DNA of 64,000 nt from Acidobacteriaceae bacterium (GTDB taxonomy: Bacteria; Acidobacteriota; Terriglobia; Terriglobales; Acidobacteriaceae), in NCBI GenBank assembly GCA_003134855.1, contig PLCS01000007.1, forward strand, positions 815,011 through 879,010, written 5' to 3'. This document shows, piece after piece, positions 21,009 to 30,400 of this stretch (the first letter of the stretch is position 1; the number at the start of each line of letters is the position of its first letter). The notes under the pieces are model-generated. The model worked only from the letters and a program-made list of their open reading frames with translations. It ran no database searches and was not told the origin of the DNA. The position numbers and the translations under genes are program-made.

Positions 21009-21872
21009 TCAGTGCGGAGAGGCCACAATCGCAATCCCAGCTTCTGCGGCTCTCTGGAGCAGCGCCTCGCGATCGAAGAGCAGCGTGCGGCCTGCTTCGA
21101 CCGAGAGGCAACTGGCGCCGGCGCGGATCATCGCCTCCACCGTCGCAATGCCGATGACCGGCACATCGAAGCGCATGTCCTGATTGGGCTTGGCCACCTT
21201 CACAACGGTCAGGCGGCGATCGAGCGTGGAAGCGTTATCTTCGAGCGAGCGCATCAGCAATCCCGCGCGCTCGATGGCCGCGTCGGTGCCTTCCATCGCC
21301 TCGACGGCAACACAGGCCTGCGCCGCCACCACCACCGTCTGGCCGATGTCGAAGCCAGCCACTGCGCGAGCCACGCTCAGCCCATACTCGATGTTCTTGC
21401 GTTCGTCCTCATCCGGCGCGCGCCCACCCGGTACGCAATCGCTCAGCACGCCTTCGGCGGCCAGCAGCGGCTCCAGAAACGCCGTCGAGCTGATCAGTTC
21501 AATGCCCTCGTCCGAGAGCACCTTGGCCACCGCGCCCAGCAGCATATCGGTATTGCGCGCGCGCAAATTGAGGAGCAGCTTGGCCAGCCGCCAGTCAGGA
21601 CGGATCGCGGAAAAAATCTGCTTGTGCTTGACTTGCCCGGCCATCACGGCCTTCTGCACGCCTTCCTTGTGGAAGAGCTCGATCAGCCGCGACAGCTCGC
21701 CCAGTGAGAGCCAATGCACGGTAATGTGATCGTCAGCCGCGGCGCGCAGGTCGATCTCCGCGTCGGTCTCTTCGCGGATCGCCGCGACGACGACGGCCAG
21801 TCCCTGCGCCCGAGCCGCATCCAGCAGCAGAAACGGAAAGCGGCCGTTGCCGGCGATGAGACCGAGCTTCAT
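21009..21872 (-). CDS. lpxI: LpxI-type UDP-2,3-diacylglucosamine pyrophosphatase
   Basis: MKLGLIAGNGRFPFLLLDAAR, VMAGQVKHKQIF, AGASCLSVEAGRTLLFDREALLQRAAEAGIAIVA; next to lpxA. Confidence 0.9.
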   Translation of the reverse strand: MKLGLIAGNGRFPFLLLDAARAQGLAVVVAAIREETDAEIDLRAAADDHITVHWLSLGELSRLIELFHKEGVQKAVMAGQVKHKQIFSAIRPDWRLAKLLLNLRARNTDMLLGAVAKVLSDEGIELISSTAFLEPLLAAEGVLSDCVPGGRAPDEDERKNIEYGLSVARAVAGFDIGQTVVVAAQACVAVEAMEGTDAAIERAGLLMRSLEDNASTLDRRLTVVKVAKPNQDMRFDVPVIGIATVEAMIRAGASCLSVEAGRTLLFDREALLQRAAEAGIAIVASPH

Positions 21873-21874
21873 GG

Positions 21875-22645
21875 CTACTTGATCACCCCGCGCTCGCTGC
21901 GTTCGATGAAGGCCGCCAGCAGCGCCACATCCTCGCCTTCCAGCTCACGCATCTTCTCCAGCGCCTGCGTCGTGTTCAGCTTGGAGACCAGCAGCAGCCG
22001 GAAGGCCTTCTGGATCAGCCTGATTCGTTCCGGGCTGAAGCCGCGGCGTTCCAGGCCCATGCTGTTCGCGCCGAAGGCCTTGTTCTCTCGCCGCGAGGAG
22101 GTCTTCGAATATGGCAGCACATCTTGAGTGACGATGGTCCCGCCGCCGATGAAGGAGTACGTGCCGACGATGCAGAACTGATGGACGGGGCAGAATGCGC
22201 CCACGGTGGCGTAGTCCTCAATGACGACGTGCCCGGCCAGCGTGGCGCAGTTAGCCAGAATGCAATGGCTGCCCACCTGGCTATCATGGCCGATATGCGC
22301 GCCTGCCATCAATAAACAATCGCTGCCGATGCGCGTCACGCCGCCGCCGCCCACCGTGCCGCGGCTGACAGTCACATTCTCGCGAATCGTGTTGCCGTCG
22401 CCGATCTCCAGCTCTGTCGGCTCGCCGCCATACTTCAAATCCTGTGGTGCAACGCCCACCGCGCAGAAGGGATGGAAGACGTTGCGCGCGCCGATGCGCG
22501 TACGGCCGTCGAGCACCACGTGCGAGATCAGCGTGCAACACTCCCCCAGCACCAGATTTGGACCAATCGTGCAATACGGACCGACCGCGCAGGAGGCCGG
22601 CACTACCGCACCGGCAGCCACGATGGCGCTGGGATGGATGCTCAC
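21875..22645 (-). CDS. lpxA: Acyl-ACP--UDP-N-acetylglucosamine O-acyltransferase
   Basis: Hexapeptide repeats; IHPSAIV, GAHIGHDSQVGSHCILANCATLAGHVVIEDYATVGAFCPVHQFCIVGTYSFIGGG. Confidence 0.96.
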   Translation of the reverse strand: MSIHPSAIVAAGAVVPASCAVGPYCTIGPNLVLGECCTLISHVVLDGRTRIGARNVFHPFCAVGVAPQDLKYGGEPTELEIGDGNTIRENVTVSRGTVGGGGVTRIGSDCLLMAGAHIGHDSQVGSHCILANCATLAGHVVIEDYATVGAFCPVHQFCIVGTYSFIGGGTIVTQDVLPYSKTSSRRENKAFGANSMGLERRGFSPERIRLIQKAFRLLLVSKLNTTQALEKMRELEGEDVALLAAFIERSERGVIK

Positions 22646-23139
22646 TGGGCCGCCTCTGGCTGGGGTTCTTGCGGAGCCTCTGCCGCCTCTGGCGCGGCCT
22701 CACGGGCCTTGGGGACGATCTGGCAAGTCAGCGTCGCCTGGCAGGCAACCTTGCCGTCCACAAAGGCCTTGGCCTCCATGCGCCCGACGCGCGGCTTGAA
22801 CGACAGCACATCCACCTCAATGCGCAACTGATCTCCCGGCGTAACCGGGCGGCGGAACTTGGCCTTCTCAATGCCGGTGAAGACCGCCAGCTTCTTCTCG
22901 CGGTCGGGAATCTCTTGAAGCATGATGATGGCGCCGGCCTGGGCCATCGCTTCGACGATCAACACTCCTGGCATCAGCGGATAGCCGGGAAAGTGGCCCT
23001 GGAAGAAGGGCTCGTTGAAGGTTACGTTCTTGATGGCTACCAGGCGCTTGCCGCGCTCGAACTCGACGACTCTGTCAATCAACAGAAACGGGTAGCGGTG
23101 GGGTAGCAAGCCCAGGATATCCTGGATGTCGAAGGTCAT
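22642..23139 (-). CDS. fabZ: 3-hydroxyacyl-ACP dehydratase FabZ
   Basis: [72 protein letters not shown] overlap with lpxA. Confidence 0.97.
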   Translation of the reverse strand: MTFDIQDILGLLPHRYPFLLIDRVVEFERGKRLVAIKNVTFNEPFFQGHFPGYPLMPGVLIVEAMAQAGAIIMLQEIPDREKKLAVFTGIEKAKFRRPVTPGDQLRIEVDVLSFKPRVGRMEAKAFVDGKVACQATLTCQIVPKAREAAPEAAEAPQEPQPEAAQ

Positions 23140-23208
23140 TCATGGCTCCAGTGAGCGCGGTGACGTGGCTGCTCTGCGCTCCTCTGGATTATATCGAAAG
23201 CCCCGCCG

Positions 23209-24000
23209 CTACTTCTTGATGCGCCGCTCGGCGGCCTCCACGCTCCAGAAATCCGGCGGCAACTCCTGGTTGTAGCTCGCGTGAACCAGGAAATATTCCC
23301 GCGTCATTTCGTCGTTCTTGAAGCGGGTGATGGTGAAGGGCGTGGGGAAGCCGTCGATAGTGTGGTAGTCGTCGTACTCCTCGGCTTCCAGGTTTTTGTC
23401 CTTGTAGACCGGGTCGCGCCACTGGAAGGTGCGGCGCAGCGGCAGGTGGGTCTGCACGTCCATCAGAATCGTGACGGCCTCGTTGTCGGCGGAGAGGAGG
23501 GTCACCTGGTCGGCCAGATGGCGCGCGGCCAGGCGCTGGCCCTCGTAGATGAGGATGGTGCGGGGATCGTTGAGCCAGACCTTGACGGCGGTCTCGATGG
23601 AGTGGTCGCGGCGGCGCAGGGTGTCGTCTACCTGCTCCTGGGGCAGCGGCGCTTTGCCTTTATAGGTCACCTCCCAGCCAGCTCGCCCCAAGTAAAACTG
23701 CACTACGTCGCGGTGCTTGGTGTACTCGATGCGGTCGTGATCAGGCCAGGCGTGAAACTCCCAGTACTCGGTGGTGCCAGGCTCGGGCTTACCATGGTCA
23801 AAGGCCGCCACGTATCCCTGCCGCATCTGGTTCTTCATGTTGAGCCAGGCCGGGCCACCCAGGGCCTGCACCATGGCGTCCAGCGCCGCGCGCGCCTGCT
23901 GCGTGTTCTTTTGGCCGGCGTCGGCGGTGGCCTGTGTCCACGTTGCGTGTGGCGCGGCAAGCAGCATCAGGACCAGCGCCATCGGCAAAAACTTGCGCAT
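23209..24000 (-). CDS. Hypothetical secreted protein (outer-membrane-lipoprotein-sorting-like fold possible)
   Basis: Signal peptide MRKFLPMALVLMLLAAPHATWTQA; start at 24000 preferred over 24120. Confidence 0.65.
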   Translation of the reverse strand: MRKFLPMALVLMLLAAPHATWTQATADAGQKNTQQARAALDAMVQALGGPAWLNMKNQMRQGYVAAFDHGKPEPGTTEYWEFHAWPDHDRIEYTKHRDVVQFYLGRAGWEVTYKGKAPLPQEQVDDTLRRRDHSIETAVKVWLNDPRTILIYEGQRLAARHLADQVTLLSADNEAVTILMDVQTHLPLRRTFQWRDPVYKDKNLEAEEYDDYHTIDGFPTPFTITRFKNDEMTREYFLVHASYNQELPPDFWSVEAAERRIKK

Positions 24001-24055
24001 CAAGCCCTCCTCAGATTGGACGGATTCCAGAGGCGAATGCATCGCCCCTTGGGCT

Positions 24056-24247
24056 CTAAATGGCCCGGACGAGCCGCGCGGGAAGTCGCAGAATCGCGCC
24101 GACCAAATCGAGCACGCCACCCACCGCGATTCCGACGAGGCGAAAGGGCAGCAGCAGCAGCCACACCAGCGGAAACAGAATCAGCACCACCAGCGCCAGC
24201 GGCCAGCAAAGCACCAGCAGAATGAACCAAAGCAGAAATTTGATCAT
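24056..24247 (-). CDS. Small hydrophobic membrane protein
   Basis: MIKFLLWFILLVLCWPLALVVLILFPLVWLLLLPFRLVGIAVGG; start at 24247. Confidence 0.6.
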   Translation of the reverse strand: MIKFLLWFILLVLCWPLALVVLILFPLVWLLLLPFRLVGIAVGGVLDLVGAILRLPARLVRAI

Positions 24248-24331
24248 GGTTTCAGGCCTCTCTGCGCGCGGAGCCTCCTCCGGCGCGTTCCATTCAATGA
24301 TACGAAAGCGGGCCGGAGGAGTTCCCACCAC

Positions 24332-24772
24332 TCACCCCCGTTTTGCCTTTTCCCGCGCGGCCAGCAGCTTCTTACGTTCGCGAATCAGCTTGACGCGCTC
24401 CTTTTCGGGCAGCGCCAGGACGGCTTTGGTCCGCTTGGGCAGCTTTTCGTAGATGAGTGCATGAGCGCGGGCCAATTCCTCCTCAACCTCGCGCGGACGC
24501 AGCGCATCCCATCGCTCCAGTGCGACCCAGTGCGAGTTGCCAGAGTAGGGCGCGGGGCAAATTCCATCGATCTCCACAAGCTCGTGGAAGCGCTCAGGCC
24601 CACAGCGGAAGGAGAGAACGACATCTCCGATGCCATCGACGTTGGTCATGGCGAAGGACTTACCGCCGATCTCGCGGTCGCCCACCCAGTAGACCAGAAC
24701 CTGGCCCCAGTTGAGAGTCTCGGCGGCGTGCGGCAGTGCAAGGCAGATTTGGCGGATGCGCTCGTTATCTAT
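24332..24772 (-). CDS. MmcQ/YjbR-like protein; likely starts at a non-canonical ATA codon (24772-24770)
   Basis: Frame upstream of the called GTG continues IDNERIRQICLALPHAAETLNWGQVLVYWVGDREIGGKSFAMTNVDG; GGAGG lies 8-12 nt upstream of ATA; no ATG/GTG/TTG between the preceding TGA and the family-conserved N-terminus. Confidence 0.7.
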   Translation of the reverse strand: MDNERIRQICLALPHAAETLNWGQVLVYWVGDREIGGKSFAMTNVDGIGDVVLSFRCGPERFHELVEIDGICPAPYSGNSHWVALERWDALRPREVEEELARAHALIYEKLPKRTKAVLALPEKERVKLIRERKKLLAAREKAKRG

Positions 24773-24784
24773 GCTGTTTCCTCC

Positions 24785-26344
24785 TCAGAACTTCGCCTCG
24801 AACGCCCGGAACCTCCGCTCCAGCTCCCATTGCGCGGCGGCCTTTTCGCTGCCATCGAGGAAGGACTTGCAATCCGCGGAGGGCTTGTCCGCGCCGAGCG
24901 GCTGAGCCTTGCACGCCGCGGCGGGTATGGTGAAGGCATCCGGCGCGGCCCACAAGCTCGCTCCCGGCAGAAAGCTGTGCTCCATGCCGGTGCGGGCCAA
25001 CTGCTTCAGGTCCCGGTAGCTGAGGTGGTAGTCGAGGGCGGCGCGCACGTATTCGCGGGTAATGTCGGTGCGGCTGACGCCTTCATCGTCGGTGGAGAGC
25101 GCCACCGGAATGTGCGCGGCGCGGTAGAGCGGGAAGGGGTGGTCGGCGCCTTTGACGCCCAAAATACCATCGTTCGAAGAGAGATTGATCTCCACCATCA
25201 CGTGCTTTTGCCCCATCTCCCGGAGCAGGCCGGGGGCGTCGTCTTCGTACATGATGTCCACGCCGTGGCCGATGCGCTCGGCGTGGCCCAGCTCGACGGC
25301 CTGGCGGATGTGGAAGCGCAGGCTCTCGGGTGGAACCAGGCCCGGCGCCAGCTCGCCGGCGTGCAGGCTGATAGGCACGTGCGGATAGACGGAGTGCAGG
25401 TAATCGAGCATCTTCATCTGCAAGGTGTAATCGCGCGCGGCGATGAAGCCGTCCTCGGGCATGACGAAGTTGATGCCGACCCAACTGGGTTCATGAGCGT
25501 CCATGCTTTGCTGGATGGTTTCAAAGCCCAGCAGCGTTTGCGCGAAGACCTGCTCGGGCGCATAGCCGCGCAGTACCTGGTAGATGTAACGAACTTCGAC
25601 CCGGCAGGCGGACGCGGCCTGAAGAGTGCCGCAGTGCTCGATCTCGCGGCGCAGCGCTTCGGCGGCGCGCACATCCTCACGGTCAATAAAGACCTCGTCG
25701 CGCAGGCCGAGGGCGAGCAGCGTCTGGCGATACTGGGCAAAATCCGGATTCAGGGGGTTCTCGTGGGCAATGGCGGCGGCGTGCGAGAAGACTGGCGTCT
25801 CCATCAGCTCCACGTATTGTTGGTTCTGTGCGGCGGCGCGGCTGGCCACCTCGTCCACCCACTCGCCGATGTGCCGATTGTTCAGTCCGCCAAAGCGGCC
25901 AAAGGTTGCAAAGAACTGGTCATGACTGCTGAAGCCTGGCGTGGGCACAAAGCCGCGCATCGAGAAGGCGTCGATCAGGCGGTCGTATAGCTCCTGGTTG
26001 GCCGGAAGCTGCGCGGCGGGCACGAGCGGCGGCGTGCAGGGTTCCTTGACAGGATCGCCCTGATTGTCGCGGGCAAATTTGAGGCCGGCCGGATCGATGC
26101 ACAGCTTGTCCTCGCCGGCCTCGCGGATGAAGGTTTCAGCATAGACCGCCCCGGAGAGGTGGATGTGCAGGTCGGCGCCCTTGGGAAACTGGTCCAGGAA
26201 GGCGCGCAGGGCCGGTGGTCCTGCCTGTACGGCGGCCTGATAGGCGCGGGCGGCGCCGGCTTCCGCAGCGAGAGTCTGGGCGTGGAAGGTGGCGGTTGCG
26301 GCGGCAAGGGCGATACTGGCGGCAAAGCAAGCGGGGAGGCGCAT
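24785..26344 (-). CDS. Exported adenosine deaminase family protein
   Basis: Signal peptide MRLPACFAASIALAAATATFHAQ; PKGADLHIHLSGAVYAETF, SLHAGE, ERIGHGVDI, EINLSSNDGI, VALSTDDEGVSRTDITREY. Confidence 0.92.
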   Translation of the reverse strand: MRLPACFAASIALAAATATFHAQTLAAEAGAARAYQAAVQAGPPALRAFLDQFPKGADLHIHLSGAVYAETFIREAGEDKLCIDPAGLKFARDNQGDPVKEPCTPPLVPAAQLPANQELYDRLIDAFSMRGFVPTPGFSSHDQFFATFGRFGGLNNRHIGEWVDEVASRAAAQNQQYVELMETPVFSHAAAIAHENPLNPDFAQYRQTLLALGLRDEVFIDREDVRAAEALRREIEHCGTLQAASACRVEVRYIYQVLRGYAPEQVFAQTLLGFETIQQSMDAHEPSWVGINFVMPEDGFIAARDYTLQMKMLDYLHSVYPHVPISLHAGELAPGLVPPESLRFHIRQAVELGHAERIGHGVDIMYEDDAPGLLREMGQKHVMVEINLSSNDGILGVKGADHPFPLYRAAHIPVALSTDDEGVSRTDITREYVRAALDYHLSYRDLKQLARTGMEHSFLPGASLWAAPDAFTIPAAACKAQPLGADKPSADCKSFLDGSEKAAAQWELERRFRAFEAKF

Positions 26345-26568
26345 AATGCCTCCCAGTGTAGAGCAGAAATGTCCGCGCGGGGAGGGTTTCTTGCCGGGCA
26401 ATTGTAAAAGGAAAATGTGATTGCCCGGAGTTTGCGGGCAGGGTTTGGCGCTGGAAGTGGGGAGTTGGTATACTGGTTCAGTTGTTGCAGACGACTGTTC
26501 GTGGACGCGCCTACACCCTCCGGCAATGCCGGAATCCGCGCAGGAAGTTGCAATGTAGTTTGCACTGA

Positions 26569-26643
26569 GGCCAGATAGCTCAGTGGTAGAGCGCGGCCCT
26601 GAAAAGGCCGGCGTCGGCGGTTCAATCCCGTCTCTGGCCACCA
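26569..26643 (+). tRNA. tRNA-Phe (anticodon GAA), CCA encoded
   Basis: ggccagatagctcagtggtagagcgcggccctGAAaaggccg...ggttcaatcccgtctctggccaCCA; acceptor ggccaga/tctggcc. Confidence 0.95.
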
Positions 26644-26644
26644 C
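26596..26644 (+). repeat. Direct repeat copy 1 (inside tRNA-Phe; candidate attL)
   Basis: gccctgaaaaggccggcGtcggcggttcaatcccgtctctggccaccac, 48/49 identical to 35067-35115. Confidence 0.95.
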
Positions 26645-26793
26645 ATTTTCAATAAGTTACAAGCCCTCCATTTAATAGTTACGTTGCCCATCGGTGTCCG
26701 AAATCACTGGCGTGCAGGGCGTTTACCATTCCCGATCTTGCGAGGCCGGCTGAACATGGGTCAATTCCGGCCTATCAGTGTCTACTACTACCC

Positions 26794-29700
26794 TCAATTC
26801 GTTCTCCTGTGATAGCGGTTGGGCGCGCCGGGCGTGGGAACGTTGTCGGTGACCTGCGCTCCGCTGGCATGCGCATGAGTCAATGCAGTGGTGAAGGTGA
26901 TGCCGGTACCGGATACCTGTGTGCCGGCCGTATGCGCGTGAGTGAGCGGTGCTTTGACGGCGATGGAGGGAGGGCCCCAGGGCCGGATGGAGGCGATCAC
27001 CGCCGTCTCGGAGTTCGCGCCGTTATCGATGGTGATGGTCTGACCCTCGCTGAAGCCCGTCACGCTGACAACGGGAATCTCAGTTGCGCTCGCGTTGGTG
27101 GCAGTGCGCACTGTGGTAGCTCCGGCGGTGCCTACCGTCGCGATGACGGCAGTTTCGAGGTTGGCGCCCGCGTCAATCTGAACCGTCTGGCCCGAGTCAA
27201 AGCCCTCCACGCTGCTGATTTTGATGTTGGTGGCTCCAGCGGCTGAGGCGATCGACAGCGCGGCGGTGGCCTGTGTCAGGAAATCGGTGCAGTTGCGATC
27301 GCTGTCGGCGCCGTCTGGGAAACGGCCCGCGCTGGCGGTGACGGCCCGCGCCGAGGCAAAGGGGTTGTCGCCCGCTGAAGCGCCCGGCGCGGGAACAAAG
27401 CAACCGCTCTGGTTCATGCCCGAGACTCCCTGATAACCTTCAGCGGCCCATGGATCGACGAGGCCGCCATAGTTGAGGCTGTCGACGACCAGGCCCGCGG
27501 CGTCGCGCAGCACCATGTTGCCCTCTTTAACAGTGATGCTGCGGCCAAATTGTGGAGAGTTGGTAACGAGTTCAGGGCCACCGAACCACTGGTTGGGAGC
27601 GGGCGTTCCCTGATAGCCGGCGGTGGTGACAGCGGCGTCGCGCACGGCGGCGTTGATCTCATGGTTGTGCGCCAGCGGGCTGTCGAGCGTGATGCCCGTG
27701 CCGAGCGCCTGGACAGGCTCGTTACTGGAATGCGCAAAGGCCGTCGCCGGCTCAAAGCTGATCCCCGTTCCGCGAACGCTGAAGGGGAGGTTGGCCGCAT
27801 GGTTGAACTTGAGCGGGGCGGCCAAGTCGAGGCCCGTTCCCGGAGCAACAACCCACTCGTCGCGAATGTGCGCCTTGGCGAGGGCCGGCGTGAATTCGAT
27901 GAGGCTTCCGCCCATCCCTCCGCCACTGACGGCGGTGCCGGTCACGACTTCCTTGCTCGCGGGGGTGCCAATCGTAATCTTGCCGCCGACTGCGAAACCT
28001 TCCGCCCGGTGGACCCTGATCGAGGTCGCGCCAGCGCTCGCTTCGGCCGCGAGATTGGTTCGGTTCGCCTTGGCGCCGATGTGCGTCACGGTGACGGTCT
28101 CGATTCCATGGCCGACGCTGTCGATGTCCAGCCGAATTTTGTCACCGACCGAAATATCGGAGACCGAGGTCACCTGGATGTTGGTGGCTCCGGCGGGCGC
28201 GTCCGCTGCCAGGTAGGCTTGTGTGCCCGGCTTGCCGACCGCAGTGACCGTGGCGACTTCGTACTGCTCCTGATCTCTAGCGACGGCGGGGTAAGTAGCG
28301 CCGTGGCCAAGAGCAATCTTCTGGCCAACAATGAAGCCGGAGGTACTCGCAACAGGCACGTTGGTCGCTCCGGCGGGGATCGTGATCACCGGACCATCAG
28401 GGAGGGGCTGCCACAGTGTCGTATGGTTGCCGGCCGCCGTTCCTATGCTCACAAGCTTGCGGGTCTCCATATTGGAGCCAGCACCGATGGCGACTGCGTC
28501 GCCGATCTTCATGCCGTCCGTGCTGCGAACGTGGATCGTGGCGTCGCCCTTGTGCGCCGGAAGCGCCAGCCCGGAGTTGGAAAGGCCAAGCAGGTAGAAA
28601 CCGTGAGCCGCGAGCTCGGTCCCGACCGGGATCTTGATCTTCGAGAAGATGGCCTGCTGAGTCGGGTGCTCGGTCAGGGTCCAGTTGGAGATGTCGACGA
28701 TCTGAGAGCCGGCGTTGTAAAACTCGATAAACGAGTCGGTCGGATTGCTGGGAGCGCCGGAGCTAATGCGGAACTCGTTGATCTTGACCGGGCTTGCGTT
28801 GCGTACCTTTTCGAACGTTGTCTCTGATTGCTTCGCGCCGCTGGTCGAATTTGTCCACGAGACGTTGCCGGCCAGGTCGCCGTTGAAGGCTGCCGGTCCC
28901 GAGGTGATCTTGTAAATCGCACTCACGCTCACACCCGGCGTAACCGGGTCAGCAAAGGTCTTCGACGTCTCCGTGGTGCCCGAAACGAAGGCGGTCCACT
29001 GCTGGCTAGGCACGGAAATGCTCAACTTGACGCCTCTAGCGGCCGCCCCCGTGGTATTCGTAAACGTTACGGCGGTCTCTTGCGAGGAGCCGGGCGTGAA
29101 GCTCTGGAGTCCCGGCGGAGTCGCGGTGGCCGACGCCGGAGCCAGACTCAGCCGCGCCACGTCGTACCCGGCCGCCACAACGTTGGCCTGCACCAACTGG
29201 TCGGTGGCGTCGGACGGGAAGGTGCCCGCGGCCGTCACCGCGCCTTCATAGAAGGTGCCCTGCGAGCCGTTGCTGTTGTCGCCGCCGTTGCCCAGCAGAA
29301 TCGCTCCCTGCTTGCGCATCGGGTCGTAGGTCGCGTTGACGCGCCCGCCGTCGAACATCACTTGCAATGCGCCTCGCTGTGCGTCGCCACCCATGGAGGT
29401 CCAGTGGTGCGGTTCGCCTTTGGCCATCGCGGTCACGAATCGCCAGGTGATGTTCGGCAAGGTTTTGCAGAGATTGGTGCCATCCGGGTTCACGCAACCC
29501 ACCAGATTATTCTCTTGGTCGGTCATCACCCACGGGCCGGGAGGATTTCCGTGATACCACCAGGGCGCGTCGCCAAAGTAGGCGGTTTCCATGGTGCCGT
29601 TGTCGTCGTCGCGGCTGTCGGTCTCAGCGTTGCCGTAGTCGAAGCAGCAGCCGGAGTTGAAATGCTCGCCGTTGATGACCCAATACTGCCCCTCGGCCTG

Positions 29701-30285
29701 GTCGTCGACCGCAGTGCCCTTCGGGTCGTCCTGGCGCAGGCCCATGCCGGGCTCGATGAAGACGCCGTAGACCTTGTGGCCCATGATCGTAATGGGGGCC
29801 ATGTCGGCTACCGGCAGGTTGTTGAAGCCGCCCAAGGCCGGGCCGCTGAATCCGCCGCGGGGCGCCTGGGTGAGGTCGTTATGCTTGCCGGATTGGTCGT
29901 AGATTTTGGCGATCCAGCAATACGTGTTGGCGCAGAAGGCATCCTGCGCGGGCGCGTCGGCGTATCCGCCCGCATCCGATGCGGAGGACTGGACGACGCC
30001 GATATCCAGGGTCTTGCCGTCCGACTGGCGCAGGACCTGGTAGAGCGGGCCGTTGTAGGAGGCGTACAGCGCGCGTGTAGTGCTGTGGGCGGCCACGCAG
30101 GGGTCGCCGGCGGTAGCGTAGATGTCACATGGGCCTTGCGGCCTTGACGGAGCAGCATTGGCTCCCGCCCCGGCTTGAGCCGCCATCGTCAATGTGGCGC
30201 CAATCACCGTGAGCGAAAGTGCTAGCATAAGTGCGAGATTGATTCTTGTTTTCATCTTCATCCTTTTTGCCTTGCCGGGTTTCAT
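26794..30285 (-). CDS. Secreted alpha-L-arabinofuranosidase B (GH54 catalytic-like) with NEW3-like and lamin-tail-like domains and repeated ATNI-V-SV-GF modules
   Basis: GPCDIYATAGDPCVAAHSTTRALYASYNGPLYQVLRQSDGKTLDIG...YCWIAKIYDQSGKHNDLTQAPRGG is ArabFuran-catal-like; VKINEFRISSGAPSNPTDSFIEFYNAGSQIVDISNWTL is lamin-tail-like; six short repeats in the C-terminal half. Confidence 0.85.
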   Translation of the reverse strand: MKPGKAKRMKMKTRINLALMLALSLTVIGATLTMAAQAGAGANAAPSRPQGPCDIYATAGDPCVAAHSTTRALYASYNGPLYQVLRQSDGKTLDIGVVQSSASDAGGYADAPAQDAFCANTYCWIAKIYDQSGKHNDLTQAPRGGFSGPALGGFNNLPVADMAPITIMGHKVYGVFIEPGMGLRQDDPKGTAVDDQAEGQYWVINGEHFNSGCCFDYGNAETDSRDDDNGTMETAYFGDAPWWYHGNPPGPWVMTDQENNLVGCVNPDGTNLCKTLPNITWRFVTAMAKGEPHHWTSMGGDAQRGALQVMFDGGRVNATYDPMRKQGAILLGNGGDNSNGSQGTFYEGAVTAAGTFPSDATDQLVQANVVAAGYDVARLSLAPASATATPPGLQSFTPGSSQETAVTFTNTTGAAARGVKLSISVPSQQWTAFVSGTTETSKTFADPVTPGVSVSAIYKITSGPAAFNGDLAGNVSWTNSTSGAKQSETTFEKVRNASPVKINEFRISSGAPSNPTDSFIEFYNAGSQIVDISNWTLTEHPTQQAIFSKIKIPVGTELAAHGFYLLGLSNSGLALPAHKGDATIHVRSTDGMKIGDAVAIGAGSNMETRKLVSIGTAAGNHTTLWQPLPDGPVITIPAGATNVPVASTSGFIVGQKIALGHGATYPAVARDQEQYEVATVTAVGKPGTQAYLAADAPAGATNIQVTSVSDISVGDKIRLDIDSVGHGIETVTVTHIGAKANRTNLAAEASAGATSIRVHRAEGFAVGGKITIGTPASKEVVTGTAVSGGGMGGSLIEFTPALAKAHIRDEWVVAPGTGLDLAAPLKFNHAANLPFSVRGTGISFEPATAFAHSSNEPVQALGTGITLDSPLAHNHEINAAVRDAAVTTAGYQGTPAPNQWFGGPELVTNSPQFGRSITVKEGNMVLRDAAGLVVDSLNYGGLVDPWAAEGYQGVSGMNQSGCFVPAPGASAGDNPFASARAVTASAGRFPDGADSDRNCTDFLTQATAALSIASAAGATNIKISSVEGFDSGQTVQIDAGANLETAVIATVGTAGATTVRTATNASATEIPVVSVTGFSEGQTITIDNGANSETAVIASIRPWGPPSIAVKAPLTHAHTAGTQVSGTGITFTTALTHAHASGAQVTDNVPTPGAPNRYHRRTN

Positions 30286-30400
30286 CCTGCATTTAGAATT
30301 CTCACGGTTCCAGCGATGGAATGCAAGCGGATCGAGGCGAAATGGATCTATCGAGCGGCCAGTGAATCAGCGAGCCAGCCAGGACCTAAGGAGACAGTAC

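Noticed and set aside
27550-30147. Two long plus-strand ORFs (425 and 439 aa) over the GH54-like gene
   Set aside because: Antisense shadows; the minus-strand frame has a clear signal peptide and domains.
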